From Mycobacterium intracellulare ATCC 13950 (GTDB lineage: Bacteria; Actinomycetota; Actinomycetes; Mycobacteriales; Mycobacteriaceae), in NCBI RefSeq assembly GCF_000277125.1, contig NC_016946.1:248001-312000 (forward strand): DNA of 64,000 nt. Reading direction: 5' to 3'. Position numbers and translations under genes: made by a program. The notes beneath the pieces were generated by a model. It saw only the letters and a list, made by a program, of their open reading frames with translations. It was not told the DNA's origin and searched no databases. Below, piece by piece: positions 9,841 through 19,791 of the stretch (positions within the stretch are counted from its first letter, which is position 1; every line of letters begins with the position of its first letter).

Positions 9841-10634
9841 GGCTGTCCGGCCGTCTCGGCCAGCACCTCGCGCACGTGCCGGGCCGCATCCTCCCCCTCG
9901 TACGCCCGCACGACGTCCTCGATGCCGCCGGTCATGCGGATCACACCGTGGTCGATCCACATCGCCGTCTTGCACAGCCGGGCCAGGAATTCGTTGGAGT
10001 GGCTGGCGAACACCAGGATTCCGGACCGCTCCACCAGCCCCTGCAACCGCGACTGCGCCTTCTTCATGAAGTCGGCGTCCACCGCGCCCAATCCCTCGTC
10101 GAGCAACAGGATCTCGGGATCGATGCTGGTGACCACGCCCATCGCCAGCCGGACCCGCATGCCGGTGGAATACGTGCGCAGCGGCATCGACAGGTAGTCA
10201 CCCAGCTCGGTGAACTCGGCGATCTCGTCGACCTTGGACTGCATCTGCTTTCGGGTCTGCCCGAGGAACAGGCCGCGGATGATGATGTTCTCGTAGCCGG
10301 AGATCTCGGGGTCCATCCCGACGCCGAGGTCGAAGATCGGCGCCACCCGCCCGGTGACCTGCGCCCAGCCCCGGGTGGGCTCATAGATGCCCGAAAGTAG
10401 GCGCAGCAGAGTCGATTTCCCCGCTCCATTGTGGCCGACCAGGCCGACCCGGTCGCCCAGCTCGAGGGACATGGTGATGTCCCGCAACGCTTCGACGACG
10501 ACCACGTTGGAGTTGTTGCGTCCGATCGTGCCGCCCGCCTTGCCCAAGAAGGCCTTCTTCAACGAACGCGACTTGGCGTCGAAGATGGGAAATTCGACCC
10601 ACGCGTTGTGCGTCTTGATGTGAGGACCCGACAC
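9837..10634 (-). CDS. rfbE: Galactan ABC exporter, ATP-binding subunit (Wzt/RfbE type)
   Basis: 265 residues. It has Walker A GHNGAGKST, the signature YSTGMRVRLAMG, Walker B ILLLDEGLGAVD and the switch His in FASHSN. The protein lacks the extra C-terminal carbohydrate-binding domain found in O-antigen Wzt proteins, as expected for the mycobacterial form (Rv3781). It powers the permease encoded two genes downstream, with glfT1 between them and overlapping start/stop codons, so the three form one translationally coupled unit. Confidence 0.92.
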   Translation of the reverse strand: MSGPHIKTHNAWVEFPIFDAKSRSLKKAFLGKAGGTIGRNNSNVVVVEALRDITMSLELGDRVGLVGHNGAGKSTLLRLLSGIYEPTRGWAQVTGRVAPIFDLGVGMDPEISGYENIIIRGLFLGQTRKQMQSKVDEIAEFTELGDYLSMPLRTYSTGMRVRLAMGVVTSIDPEILLLDEGLGAVDADFMKKAQSRLQGLVERSGILVFASHSNEFLARLCKTAMWIDHGVIRMTGGIEDVVRAYEGEDAARHVREVLAETAGQP

Positions 10635-10654
10635 CGTGAACTACTCGAGGTCGC

Positions 10655-11164
10655 TTACAGGTACTGGCCGTGCCCGGGCGCGCCGCCCGCCTTGCCGACG
10701 CCCGGGGGGAGCGCGCCCTGGCGCATCTTTTCCAGCTGGGCGCGGGCGGCCATCTGCTGGGCGAACAGCGCGGTCTGGATGCCGTGGAACAGCCCCTCCA
10801 GCCAGCCCACCAACTGCGCTTGGGCGATGCGCAATTCGGCGTCCGACGGCGCGGCGTCCTCGTTGAAGGGCAGGGTGAGGCGGTCGAGTTCCTCACGCAG
10901 TTCCGGCGCCAGGCCCTCTTCCAGTTCCCGGATGCTGGTGGCGTGGATCTCGCGCAGCCGGTTGCGGCTGGCGTCATCCAGCGGCGCTGCGCGCACTTCC
11001 TCGAGCAGTTGCTTGATCATGGTCCCGATCCGCATCACCTTTGCCGGCTGCTCGACCAGATCGGTCAGGGAGCGCTCGTCGGAGTCATCGTCGGTGATCG
11101 CCATCATCCGCGGGTCGACGCCGCCGATGATTTCGACGTCGTCGTCATCGTTGCGGGTACTCAA
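10655..11164 (-). CDS. bpa: Bacterial proteasome activator Bpa (PafE)
   Basis: 169 residues, the homologue of Rv3780. It is an acidic N-terminus followed by a long helical domain and a glycine-rich tail ending GQYL. That C-terminal tetrapeptide is the motif that docks the Bpa ring onto the 20S proteasome and opens the gate independently of ATP and Pup. Intact helical core and intact tail predict a working activator. It lies between Rv3779-like and rfbE genes on the same strand. Confidence 0.95.
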   Translation of the reverse strand: MSTRNDDDDVEIIGGVDPRMMAITDDDSDERSLTDLVEQPAKVMRIGTMIKQLLEEVRAAPLDDASRNRLREIHATSIRELEEGLAPELREELDRLTLPFNEDAAPSDAELRIAQAQLVGWLEGLFHGIQTALFAQQMAARAQLEKMRQGALPPGVGKAGGAPGHGQYL

Positions 11165-11185
11165 AACTTCACCATCCTTCGTGGA

Positions 11186-13159
11186 CTATGGGTGTGGCGT
11201 CGTGCCGCTTGGTCGCCATTCATAAATTCGGGCGCCGCCATTGTCGTAGATCAGCGCCCACGACTTCGACTTATCCAACGACACTAGTCCGTCGGGTACG
11301 GCGAACCCCCGGACAGTCGGCGCACTCGTGTAGATGTACCGGATATTGAGCGCCTTGATCGCTTCGAGGACCCTCGGATCGGAATCGCCCCGGCGCGCCG
11401 AGGTCCAGAAGATGTAGCGGTTGGGACCGGGCCCCATCTGTTGCGGGTAGTCGTAGTGCGTCCAGAGCGGGTGCAGATCGGCGACGGCGTACATCCACGC
11501 GGTGCCGTCGGTGTTGGCGTTGCCGATCAGGGTCTCGCGGGCCCCGGGGAGCTTGGCCAGATACGCCATGGCCATCAGATCGCGTTGGTCGATCATCACC
11601 GAGTCGTATTTGTCGCCGAACAACCACAGGTGCCGATAGAGGTAGTGGCGCGCGCTGAGCACCGTGGTCGCCACCAGCAGCACCGCGGTGACCGACACCC
11701 AGACCGGGGCGGGCAGCGGTTTGAACCGGTCCGACAGCCGTCGGGCCCCGGCCACGACGCCCATCACGATCGCGAACAACGCGATGCCGGCCATCGGCTC
11801 CAGCAGCAGGGTGGTGGCGGCCGCGATCCGGCGCGGATCCTTGTAGAAGAACTCGCCGAACATCCCGGCCACCGCGCCGACCGGGCCACCGATCGGATTT
11901 CCTGCGTCGACGTTCACCACGATCAGCAGCAGCCACAAGGCCAGCGGCCACCAGATCCGTTTGACCAGCAGGATGACGCCGCCGATGGCGGCCAGCGCGA
12001 TCAGCCCGTATTGGACCGGGAAGTCGTTGAGGTGGCGGGAGTGCTGGAAGACGGCGTCGAACAGCCCCCGCTTCTTGCTGAGGTAGGTGAGGAACGAGTG
12101 CCCGGCGATGATGTCTTCCTGTTCCTGCACGCTGATGAACTGCGGCAACAGGATCAACCCCGACACCACCGCGACGCACGCCAGGGCCGCCACATCGGCC
12201 AGCCTGCCGCGCACGGGACGCCACAGCGCATCGAGGAGCCACCAGGCCAGCAGCAACAGCAGCACGATCACACCGCCGGTGATGTGCACCGACATGACAC
12301 CCACCAGCGCCAGCACGGCCGCGGGGATGCGGTCGCGGTGCCGCAACGTGGAGGTGATCAGCACGAACGCCGGCACCGCGGCGCCGTAGGCGGCCAGGTT
12401 GGGCATCGCGGCGACGGCGAACTCCACGTAGGGGACCGCCGTGAACGACGCGGCCAGCGTGGCTGCGGTCGCCGCGGCCCCCGCGCTGCGCCATTCGCCC
12501 CAGCTAGGGCGCAGCACCCGCCAGGTCAGCATCGCCGCGCCGGTCGGAAACAGCCACACCGATGCGGCGACCGAGCTCAACGTGTAACCCGTGGTCGGCG
12601 CCGCCCCGGTCAGCTGGCAGAACACCGCGGTCAGCGCGTGGAACACCGACGGGTAGTACAGCGTGTGGTGCGTCTCGACGTTGCGCAGCTCGCCCATGTG
12701 GGTGGAGGACGCCTGGCCGGTGTCGAGGATGAACCGCACCTCGTTGGCGTGCCACACCGCATCCCAGGTGCTCGGGATGGTCTGCCAATGACCGTCCAGG
12801 CCGCGGTAGGCGGCCCACATGATGAGCAGGGCCCCCAGCGCCACCCCGGCCGCCACCGTGATCGCCGGCCAGCGGCCGATCCTGCGGGTCTCGGCGTCGC
12901 GGTCGCGGTAGCGGCCGAGCAGCAGTTGGAAACCGGTCATCACCAGGCACATGACGACCAACGCGGCCAGCGCGGTCCAGCCGTTCCACGGTATTCCGAT
13001 GGCACCAAACGGAATAATGGCGAGCGCAACCACGCCGTAGGTCAGCGCCGGGCCCACCGCAACAGCGACCGGCCAAGTCAACTGACTGATACGTGCGATG
13101 ATCGCCCCGGGCGCTATCAGCAAAAACAATGCAATGAGCGTTCCGAACCAGAGCCCCAC
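11186..13159 (-). CDS. GT-C membrane glycosyltransferase (Rv3779-like)
   Basis: 657 residues with about 11-13 hydrophobic helices and a soluble C-terminal domain of about 150 residues. The M. tuberculosis homologue Rv3779 (666 residues) has been assigned to adding the galactosamine substituent to arabinogalactan from a polyprenyl-phosphate sugar donor; an earlier report proposed a polyprenol-phosphate-mannose role. GTG at 13159 ([11 protein letters not shown]) is chosen because it begins just before the first helix and matches the recalled homologue; longer in-frame extensions run antisense to the neighbouring gene. Confidence 0.88.
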   Translation of the reverse strand: MGLWFGTLIALFLLIAPGAIIARISQLTWPVAVAVGPALTYGVVALAIIPFGAIGIPWNGWTALAALVVMCLVMTGFQLLLGRYRDRDAETRRIGRWPAITVAAGVALGALLIMWAAYRGLDGHWQTIPSTWDAVWHANEVRFILDTGQASSTHMGELRNVETHHTLYYPSVFHALTAVFCQLTGAAPTTGYTLSSVAASVWLFPTGAAMLTWRVLRPSWGEWRSAGAAATAATLAASFTAVPYVEFAVAAMPNLAAYGAAVPAFVLITSTLRHRDRIPAAVLALVGVMSVHITGGVIVLLLLLAWWLLDALWRPVRGRLADVAALACVAVVSGLILLPQFISVQEQEDIIAGHSFLTYLSKKRGLFDAVFQHSRHLNDFPVQYGLIALAAIGGVILLVKRIWWPLALWLLLIVVNVDAGNPIGGPVGAVAGMFGEFFYKDPRRIAAATTLLLEPMAGIALFAIVMGVVAGARRLSDRFKPLPAPVWVSVTAVLLVATTVLSARHYLYRHLWLFGDKYDSVMIDQRDLMAMAYLAKLPGARETLIGNANTDGTAWMYAVADLHPLWTHYDYPQQMGPGPNRYIFWTSARRGDSDPRVLEAIKALNIRYIYTSAPTVRGFAVPDGLVSLDKSKSWALIYDNGGARIYEWRPSGTTPHP

Positions 13160-13288
13160 TCGACTAGTATGGCTGGCCGGGTGCCCTGGCTCGGGAGGCC
13201 ACCGACTGGCCGGAACGGCTTGGACCCTTTCAAGGCACCCGCTACCGTCGCAGTTTCGCAAAAACGCGAAAGCTTTAAGGTGGCCCAC

Positions 13289-14485
13289 ATGGCATACGAC
13301 GTCGCCCGGGTGCGCGGACTGCATCCGTCGCTGGGTGACGGGTGGGTGCACTTCGACGCTCCCGCCGGGATGCTGATTCCCGACTCCGTCGCGACGACGG
13401 TGTCGACGGCTTTCCGCAGGTCTGCGCCCACCACCGTGGGGGCGCACCCCTCGGCGCAGCGCAGCGCCGCCATCTTGGAGGCGGCCCGGGCGGCCGTGGC
13501 CGATCTGTTCAACGTCGAACCCGCCGGCGTCGTGCTGGGCGCCGATCGCGCGATCCTGCTGTCCGCGCTGGCCGAGGCGTCGTCGTCGCGCGCCGGCCTG
13601 GGCTACGAGGTCATCGTCAGCCGCCTGGACGAGGAAGCCAACATCGCCCCGTGGCTGCGGGCGGCGCACCGGTACGGGGCCAAGGTCAAGTGGGCCGAGA
13701 TCGACATCGAGACGGGCGAGCTGCCGACGTGGCAGTGGGAGGGCCTGATCGGGAAGTCGACTCGGCTGGTCGCCGTCGCCTCGGCGTCCGCGACGATGGG
13801 CACGGTCACCGACCTGCGGGCGATGACCAAGCTGGTGCACGACGTCGGCGGCCTGGTGGTGGTCGACCATTCCGCCGCGGCGCCCTACCGGCTGCTCGAC
13901 ATGAGGGAAACCGACGCCGACGTGGTGGCGGTGAACGCCGCCGCATGGGGCGGCCCGCCGATCGGCGCGATCGTGTTCCGCGATCCGGTGCTACTCAACT
14001 CGTTCCATTCCATCTCGGCCGACCCCAAGGCCACGGGTGCGGCGCGCCTGGAGATCGGTGCGCACCAGTTCGGGCTGCTGGCCGGGGTGGTCGCCAGCAT
14101 CGAGTACCTGGCGTCGCTCGACGAATCCGCCCGCGGCACCCGGCGCGAACGCCTGGCGGTGTCGATGCAGTCCGCCACCTCGTACCTGAATCGAATCTAC
14201 GACTACCTGATGGTGTCGTTGCGCTCGTTGCCGTTGGTGATGGTCATCGGCCGCCCGGAGGTGCGGATCCCGGTGGTCAGCTTCGTTTTGAACGGCGTGC
14301 CCGCCGAACGGGTGGTGCAACGGTTGGCGGACAACGGGATTCTGGCCGTCACCAACGAAAGCTCCCGCGCGCTCGACGTGCTGGGCGTCAACGACATCGG
14401 CGGCGCGGTCACCGTCGGGCTGGCGCACTATTCGACGACGGCCGAGGTCGACCAGTTGGTGCGCGCGCTGGCCTCCCTGGGCTAG
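13289..14485 (+). CDS. Class V aminotransferase-fold protein without the usual PLP lysine (Rv3778c-like)
   Basis: 398 residues with the cysteine desulfurase/SufS-like fold: [16 protein letters not shown] carries the Asp and His that hold PLP. The segment that normally contains the Schiff-base lysine (SxHKxxGP) reads [16 protein letters not shown], with no His-Lys. On sequence alone this enzyme could not form the internal aldimine in the usual way. It may be a degenerate or repurposed member. It converges on the quinone oxidoreductase gene, overlapping by 4 bases. Confidence 0.85.
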   Translation: MAYDVARVRGLHPSLGDGWVHFDAPAGMLIPDSVATTVSTAFRRSAPTTVGAHPSAQRSAAILEAARAAVADLFNVEPAGVVLGADRAILLSALAEASSSRAGLGYEVIVSRLDEEANIAPWLRAAHRYGAKVKWAEIDIETGELPTWQWEGLIGKSTRLVAVASASATMGTVTDLRAMTKLVHDVGGLVVVDHSAAAPYRLLDMRETDADVVAVNAAAWGGPPIGAIVFRDPVLLNSFHSISADPKATGAARLEIGAHQFGLLAGVVASIEYLASLDESARGTRRERLAVSMQSATSYLNRIYDYLMVSLRSLPLVMVIGRPEVRIPVVSFVLNGVPAERVVQRLADNGILAVTNESSRALDVLGVNDIGGAVTVGLAHYSTTAEVDQLVRALASLG

Positions 14486-15450
14486 ACCGTCAGGACGATC
14501 TTCCCGGTCACCTTGCCGTCCACCAGTCGCTGGTGCGCGTCGCCGGCTTGCTGAATGGGCAAGCGGGCGCCGATGATCGGCCGCACCCGTCCGTCGGCCA
14601 CCATGGGCCACACCGAGGCCGTCACCGCCTGCACGATGTCGCTTTTGCTGTTCGGCCCGGTGGCCGGACGGCCCCGCAGCGTGGTGCCGATGACCCGCGC
14701 CCGCTTGGCGAGCAGTTTGCCGATGTTGAGCTCGCCCTTGACGCCGCCCTGCATGCCGATGATGACGAGCTGCCCGTCGCTGGCCAGGGCGTCGATGTTG
14801 CGATCCAGGTAGGCCGCGCCCATGATGTCGAGGATCACGTCGGCACCGCCGGACTCCTGTAGCCGCGCGACGAAGTCTTCGTCGTGGTAGTTGATGGTGA
14901 TGTCGGCGCCCAGGTCGCGGCAGAAGTCGAGCTTCTCCGCCGAGCCGGCGGTGACCGCCACCCGGGCCCCGAGCGCGCGCGCGATCTGGATCGCGTGGCT
15001 GCCGATGCCGCTGGCCCCGCCGTGCGCGAGTAGTAGCTGGCCCCCGCTCAGGCCCGCGATGAGCACCACGTTCGACCACACCGTGCAGGCCACCTCCGGC
15101 AGCCCGGCCGCGTCGACGAGATCCACACCGGACGGAATCGGCAGCACCTGGCCGGCGGAAACGGCGACGTACTCGGCGTACCCCCCGCCCGCCAGCAACG
15201 CGCAAACCTCTTGGCCCGCAGACCATTCCGTGACACCGTCGCCGACTTCGGTGATGACACCGGACACCTCCATGCCGATGATCTCGCTCGCGCCGGGCGG
15301 CGGCGGGTACTTACCGGCGGCCTGCAGCACGTCGGCGCGATTCACACCGGCGGCGGCCACCTTGACCACGACCTCGCCGGGCCGAGCGGACACGTCGGCC
15401 ACTTCTTGCCAGGACAGTTGATCGGAGGATTCGGCGACGATGGCTCGCAT
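14482..15450 (-). CDS. NADPH:quinone oxidoreductase / zinc-independent alcohol dehydrogenase family (Rv3777-like)
   Basis: 322 residues, MDR superfamily. The N-terminal GroES-like domain has [20 protein letters not shown] and the Rossmann domain has [23 protein letters not shown]. The metal-binding cysteine loop of true alcohol dehydrogenases is absent, so this is a quinone reductase-type enzyme reducing quinones or activated alkenes with NADPH. The start at 15450 (MRAIVAE) is favoured over a Met three codons upstream by family pattern. Confidence 0.88.
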   Translation of the reverse strand: MRAIVAESSDQLSWQEVADVSARPGEVVVKVAAAGVNRADVLQAAGKYPPPPGASEIIGMEVSGVITEVGDGVTEWSAGQEVCALLAGGGYAEYVAVSAGQVLPIPSGVDLVDAAGLPEVACTVWSNVVLIAGLSGGQLLLAHGGASGIGSHAIQIARALGARVAVTAGSAEKLDFCRDLGADITINYHDEDFVARLQESGGADVILDIMGAAYLDRNIDALASDGQLVIIGMQGGVKGELNIGKLLAKRARVIGTTLRGRPATGPNSKSDIVQAVTASVWPMVADGRVRPIIGARLPIQQAGDAHQRLVDGKVTGKIVLTV

Positions 15451-15487
15451 GGCGGCCACGCTACCGGCCCCCGTTACCCTTGTCCGT

Positions 15488-15574
15488 GGTGGCGTGGCAG
15501 AGCGGCCTAATGCACTCGCCTTGAAAGCGAGAGACGGCTAAAACCGTCCGGGGGTTCAAATCCCTCCGCCACCG
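15488..15574 (+). tRNA. tRNA-Ser (anticodon UGA)
   Basis: 87 bases. The acceptor stem GGTGGCG/CGCCACC pairs fully with G as discriminator, the anticodon stem is CTCGC/GCGAG with loop CTTGAAA, there is a long class II variable arm, and the T-loop is GGTTCAAATCC. CCA is not encoded. Its T-arm and acceptor sequence are identical to tRNA-Ser(CGA) at 44399. Confidence 0.97.
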
Positions 15575-15582
15575 CCCTGAAG

Positions 15583-16701
15583 TTACTCGACGCTCTGGTG
15601 CAGCGTCGGCGCGTAGCGCAGCACCGCACCGATCCCGTCGGCCGGCGAGATCCGCTCGTCGGTGCGCACCAGGGCCGCGCCGACCGAAATCGCCGATACC
15701 GGCAACGCCTCGTCGGCCCGCAGCGTCTTGGCGGGAGCGGCGCCCTGCTCGGACAACACGTTCTCATCGGGGGCGACGGTCGTCAGGTTCTCGTCGGCCA
15801 CCACGGTGGCGTCGCCGATGTCACCGATGATCAACGTCTCCACCGCGCCCTGGCGCAGCGCCGAGCACACCGGACCGAGCCCCTCGGCCGCCAGCCCGGA
15901 CTGCCGCCCGATCTCGGCGGTAAACCGTTGCGCCGCATCGTCGATCGTGCGCAGCTGGCGTTTGACGAACTCGTCCTCGATGGCCTGCTCGATCTCGCCG
16001 AAGTCATGCCCGCTGTGCCGCGCCCCGACCTCGAGGGCCACCGCGCGGTCGTGCAGTCGTTCCGGCAGCGCGGCCAGCAGGTCGGAGCGCGACCGCACCT
16101 CACCGACCACGAAGATCACCTCGATCGCCTTGTCGTCGGCGAGTTCGGCGACGCGATCGGCGACCGCCCGCACGTTCTTGCGGGCGGCCTCGTCGGTGCG
16201 CAGCTGGGGGTCGCCGTATCCGGCGGTCTCGGCCCCCGCGGCCTTGTGCACGGGGTAGCCGCCGCCGTCGACCGTCTCGGTGCGCAGCGTCCCGCCGAGG
16301 TGGGTCGTGATGTCGGCGCCGCTGTGGTCGACGACCACCAGGACATAGTCCGGGTGATCGAAGCTCTGCTCCAGAATCGGTACCAGGTAAGGCAATTCGG
16401 ACACCCGGACCACGCTCGCGGCGGGGCCGCGGGCCAGGTGCTCGTTGATCACCACACCGTCGGCGCTGGCGATCACCGCCCGTCCACTTCGGCCGATCGG
16501 GGGACGCAGGTTCATGGCCGCGTCCTCGATCGCGGCGATCACCGCGGCGTCGGCGTGTGCGCGTTCGAGGTCTTCTTTGATCGCCCGCCACTTGAGCTCA
16601 AGTTGAGCCTCGGCGTCATGGGTGTCGTGCGAGTCGTCGAAATACACCGAAACGAACGGCCCCGGTGCGTCCAGCAGCTTGCGGAAGCGTTGCGAGTCCA
16701 T
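15583..16701 (-). CDS. Bacterial eRF1-like (baeRF) protein, Rv2629-like
   Basis: 372 residues. The sequence matches the recalled pattern of Rv2629, a mycobacterial protein of the archaeo-eukaryotic release factor-like group found in stress regulons (Rv2629 belongs to the DosR set in M. tuberculosis). Central features are YVLVVVDHSGADI and a C-terminal ETLIIGDIGDATVV, an eRF1 domain-3-like region. The eRF1 GGQ motif is not present as such. ATG at 16701 (MDSQRFRKLL) is preferred over an upstream start. It begins 9 bases after tRNA-Ser on the opposite strand. Confidence 0.8.
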   Translation of the reverse strand: MDSQRFRKLLDAPGPFVSVYFDDSHDTHDAEAQLELKWRAIKEDLERAHADAAVIAAIEDAAMNLRPPIGRSGRAVIASADGVVINEHLARGPAASVVRVSELPYLVPILEQSFDHPDYVLVVVDHSGADITTHLGGTLRTETVDGGGYPVHKAAGAETAGYGDPQLRTDEAARKNVRAVADRVAELADDKAIEVIFVVGEVRSRSDLLAALPERLHDRAVALEVGARHSGHDFGEIEQAIEDEFVKRQLRTIDDAAQRFTAEIGRQSGLAAEGLGPVCSALRQGAVETLIIGDIGDATVVADENLTTVAPDENVLSEQGAAPAKTLRADEALPVSAISVGAALVRTDERISPADGIGAVLRYAPTLHQSVE

Positions 16702-16740
16702 GCCTTGTTGGTTGCCCCGCGAGCCGGAGCACAAACACCG

Positions 16741-16929
16741 TCAGCTTCGATCGCCCTCGCTGTCGTCGAAGAAATGCCAGTCGCCGTCGTGCTCGACTTC
16801 CATGCGCCAGCCGAGCTCGCTGTTGTCGGCCTTGTTGTCGACGAACCATGCGTGTGCGTCGTCGGCGCTGTCGATGTCTTTCGTCGCGACGACCTCGCCT
16901 TTCGGATTGAGCACTCGATAGGTAGCCAT
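16741..16929 (-). CDS. Small acidic hypothetical protein
   Basis: 62 residues, MATYRVLNPKGEVVATKDID at the start, rich in Asp/Glu/Trp, no signal peptide or membrane segment. It lies 39 bases upstream of the baeRF gene on the same strand and may be cotranscribed. Regular amino-acid composition and ATG start suggest a real gene. I do not recognise a functional family. Confidence 0.7.
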   Translation of the reverse strand: MATYRVLNPKGEVVATKDIDSADDAHAWFVDNKADNSELGWRMEVEHDGDWHFFDDSEGDRS

Positions 16930-16957
16930 GCCGGCAGGGTTCCCACTGCCGTGGCCG

Positions 16958-18193
16958 TTAACCGGTGGGGATTTCGGCGGCGATCGTGTCCATCAGGGCC
17001 GTGTACCGGCGGGCTTCGGGATCCCGCCCGGGTTTGCCGCTGCTCACCACGCCGGCCGCCAGCCCGCGCGCGGGGTCGGCCCAGATCGCGATGTTGACCA
17101 GGCCGAGGTTCCCGAAGGCGTGCGGCGCGTTGCGCCCGAAGGGTCCCCACCGGTTGGTGCCGAGGATGTAGCCGGTGCCCCAGCGGGCCGGTTGTAGCCC
17201 GACCGCGAAATCCGGTCGCAGCCTTCGGCATTCGGCTATCGCGCCATACATGGTCTCCGGTCTGATGACCCGCACACCGTCGAGTTCGCCTCCGCGACGC
17301 CAGATCTCGGCGAACCGCGACATCTCCTGTGCGTTCGACACCGTGTTGGACGACGGGATGATGGTGGTCAAGAACAACTTGGAGTTCGTGTACGGAATGA
17401 TCTCGTGCACGGTTCCGCCGATCGCCTTGCGGAAGATCTGGGCGACCACCGGCGGTAGCGTCCGCCCGGTGGCGTGGCTCGGCGCCACCAGCGCCACGTC
17501 CTTCTCGGCGACGCCGAAGTTGGTCCAGCGGAAGCCGAGCGGGTCGAGGATCTCGGTGCCCAGGATTTCGCGAATTTCCTTGCCGGTGGCCGCATACACG
17601 ATCTCGCGCACCAGCGGACCCCAGGTCAGCGCGTGGTACATGTGGAACAGCCCGGGACGGTACAGGGGCCGCAATTCGCCGAGCTTGCGTTGCGCGTACT
17701 CGTGGTCGTCGGCGCGCGTGACGTCCGGCCGCGGGCCGGTCGGGAACGGCAGGCCGGCGCTGTGCGTCATCACGTGCCGGATGGTGATCCGATGCTTGCC
17801 GTGGCTGGTGAAGGTGGGGATGTAGTCGCAGACCCGGTCGTCGAGTGAGAAGACGCCGCGCTCGGCGAGCATGTGTACCACGGTCGCCGCCATCCCCTTG
17901 GCCGCCGAGTACACGCAAAACGGGGTATCGGGCGTGACGGGGATCCGCTCGGCGTCCGGTGGGTCGCTCGGGGCGTTGCCCCAGCCGTGGCCGATCGCGC
18001 GGTTGAGCACCACGCGCCCGTGCTGCCGCAGGCACAACTGGATCGCCGGTTGGAACCCGGCCCGGTACCAATGCCGCGCCGCCTGCCAGATCCGGTCGAT
18101 GGCGGCGCTGTCGATTTCGGAGTGGTCTTCCGCACCGATCGTCGTCACCGCGTCCAGGTCGGCCGGGACGCGGATCTTGCCGTCAGGAGTCAC
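16958..18193 (-). CDS. lipE: Beta-lactamase-fold esterase LipE-like (Rv3775)
   Basis: 411 residues, serine hydrolase of the class C beta-lactamase/esterase family. The SxxK motif is SAAK (in FCVYSAAKGM) and the Tyr motif region follows as YHALTWGPLV. Such enzymes hydrolyse short-chain esters. No signal peptide is seen. M. tuberculosis LipE is of similar length and in the same place next to echA21. It ends 28 bases before the small acidic gene. Confidence 0.85.
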   Translation of the reverse strand: MTPDGKIRVPADLDAVTTIGAEDHSEIDSAAIDRIWQAARHWYRAGFQPAIQLCLRQHGRVVLNRAIGHGWGNAPSDPPDAERIPVTPDTPFCVYSAAKGMAATVVHMLAERGVFSLDDRVCDYIPTFTSHGKHRITIRHVMTHSAGLPFPTGPRPDVTRADDHEYAQRKLGELRPLYRPGLFHMYHALTWGPLVREIVYAATGKEIREILGTEILDPLGFRWTNFGVAEKDVALVAPSHATGRTLPPVVAQIFRKAIGGTVHEIIPYTNSKLFLTTIIPSSNTVSNAQEMSRFAEIWRRGGELDGVRVIRPETMYGAIAECRRLRPDFAVGLQPARWGTGYILGTNRWGPFGRNAPHAFGNLGLVNIAIWADPARGLAAGVVSSGKPGRDPEARRYTALMDTIAAEIPTG

Positions 18194-18218
18194 CTCAGCG
18201 AGGGTACGTGCCGCCGGA

Positions 18219-19043
18219 CTACTCCCCGGTGAACTGCGGTGGGCGCTTCTCGAAGGTCGCCGTGATGCCCTCGGTCAGGTCCTTGGACGGCAGGAACGCC
18301 GCGTTCCAGGCCGCCACGTACCGCAGGCTTTCGGAGACCGCCGCGATGCGCTGCTGGTCGAGGACGTCCTTGACGCCGTGGACGGTCAGCGGGGGATTGG
18401 CGGCGATCTCCGTGGCGGTGGCGTGGGCCGCGGCCAGCGTGGCCTCGGCGTCGGCGTACACGTCGTTGACCAGCCCGATCTTCTCGGCGCGGGCCGCGTC
18501 GATGTCCTTGCCGGTGAGCGCCAGCTCACGCAGGTGCCCGTCGTTGAGGATCAGCGGGAGGCGGGCCAGGCTCCCGACGTCGGCGACGATGGCGAGTTTG
18601 ACCTCGCGCACCGAGAACTTGGCGTCGGCGCTGGCGTAGCGGATGTCCACCGCCGAGATCAGGTCGACGCCGCCGCCGATGCACCAGCCGTGCACCGCGG
18701 CGATGGTGGGGGTGCGGCAGTCGGCGACCGCGTTGATCGCGCCCTGCATGCGCAGCACCGTTCGGTGAAATTCGGCACGCGGCCGCGCCGAGGCGCCCTC
18801 ACCCAGCACCCCGGACAGCGTCCCGCCCATCGCGGCGAGGTCCAGGCCGTAGCTGAAGTTGCGGCCCGAACCGGTGAGCACGATGGCCCGCACCTCGGGG
18901 TCGGCGTCCAACTCCGGAAACAGCTCGGGCAGCTCGGACCAGAAGGCGGGCCCCATCGCATTGCCCTTGCCGGGCCCGATCAGCGTCACCTGCGCGACAT
19001 GGTCTTTCTTCTCCACGGTGACGGATTCGTATGCTTGCGCCAT
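18219..19043 (-). CDS. echA21: Enoyl-CoA hydratase/isomerase EchA21
   Basis: 274 residues, crotonase fold. Oxyanion-hole segments are GSGRNFSYGLDL and AAVHGWCIGGGVDLISAVDIRYAS. The position of the second catalytic Glu is occupied by Asp/Val (AIVADVGSLARLP), which is more like dienoyl-CoA isomerases than hydratases, so the exact reaction is open. The start at 19043 gives the same length as the M. tuberculosis protein and leaves 23 bases to the divergent gene at 19067. Confidence 0.87.
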   Translation of the reverse strand: MAQAYESVTVEKKDHVAQVTLIGPGKGNAMGPAFWSELPELFPELDADPEVRAIVLTGSGRNFSYGLDLAAMGGTLSGVLGEGASARPRAEFHRTVLRMQGAINAVADCRTPTIAAVHGWCIGGGVDLISAVDIRYASADAKFSVREVKLAIVADVGSLARLPLILNDGHLRELALTGKDIDAARAEKIGLVNDVYADAEATLAAAHATATEIAANPPLTVHGVKDVLDQQRIAAVSESLRYVAAWNAAFLPSKDLTEGITATFEKRPPQFTGE

Positions 19044-19066
19044 ATCGAGACCGTAGCGTGGCGAAT

Positions 19067-19651
19067 ATGGCTCCTGACTTGCGACCCGGCCCGCATTCAC
19101 CGCCGACCGACGAGCTGCACAGCGCCGAGGACACCCTGGGGGTGCTGCAGCGGGTCCTGCACACCATCGCCGACGACGACCTGTCGCGGCCGACGCCCTG
19201 CGCGGATTTCGACGTCGCGCAGCTGACCGGGCACCTGCTGAATTCGATCAAAGCCCTCGGGGGCATGGTGGGCGCCGACGTTCCCGAACCCGCCGAAGGC
19301 GATTCGGTGGAGCGCCAGGTGGTGGCCGCGGCGCGGCCGGCGCTGGACGCCTGGCACCGGCACGGGCTGGGCGGGACGGTGCCGTTCGGCAAGGGCGAGA
19401 TGCCCGCCAAGAGCGCGTGCGCCGTCCTGTCGATCGAATTCCTGGTGCACGCCTGGGATTACGCGGCCGCGACGAAGCGCGAGGTCGACGCCCCCGAGCC
19501 GCTGTCCGAATACGTGCTGGGCCTGGCCCGCCACATCATCAGGCCGGAGCTACGCGGCGGCGCCGGATTCGACGACCCGGTCGATGTGCCCGAGGACGCC
19601 GGCGCCCTCGAGCAGCTGGTCGCGTTCACCGGCCGCAACCCGGCGCGGTAG
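19067..19651 (+). CDS. TIGR03086 / mycothiol-dependent maleylpyruvate isomerase-like protein (Rv3773c-like)
   Basis: 194 residues of the actinobacterial DinB-like four-helix family related to mycothiol-dependent maleylpyruvate isomerase. The N-terminal helix has PTPCADFDVAQLTGHLLNSI and a conserved His is present in EFLVHAWDYAAAT; these positions bind metal in the superfamily. Substrate unknown. ATG at 19067 (MAPDLRPGPH) is preferred over a start 12 codons upstream that would overlap the divergent echA21 start. Length equals the recalled M. tuberculosis homologue. Confidence 0.82.
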   Translation: MAPDLRPGPHSPPTDELHSAEDTLGVLQRVLHTIADDDLSRPTPCADFDVAQLTGHLLNSIKALGGMVGADVPEPAEGDSVERQVVAAARPALDAWHRHGLGGTVPFGKGEMPAKSACAVLSIEFLVHAWDYAAATKREVDAPEPLSEYVLGLARHIIRPELRGGAGFDDPVDVPEDAGALEQLVAFTGRNPAR

Positions 19652-19670
19652 CCCGCCCTTCAGCTCTCGC

Positions 19671-19775
19671 CCGTCGAGTGTGAAGCGTGGGCTTTGGGTG
19701 TGAAGCCGCGTCGGGTCCGCGCGGCGTGTCGTCGGCGTGGACGCACAATCAAAGCCGCCAGTTCACACTCGACGG
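19671..19775. repeat. 14-bp perfect inverted repeat flanking 77 bp, intergenic
   Basis: CCGTCGAGTGTGAA at 19671-19684 is exactly inverted as TTCACACTCGACGG at 19762-19775. The interior has further partial repeats (GGGTGTGAAG). It fills the space between two convergent genes and encodes nothing convincing. It looks like a small palindromic mobile or structural element. Confidence 0.8.
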
Positions 19776-19791
19776 CTCGCCGGTCGAGACG

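Noticed and set aside
11441..13288. Long open frame upstream of and in frame with the aminotransferase-fold gene on the plus strand
   Set aside because: It is antisense to the GT-C glycosyltransferase gene and has the His/Gln/Arg-rich composition typical of reverse-frame translation in GC-rich DNA.
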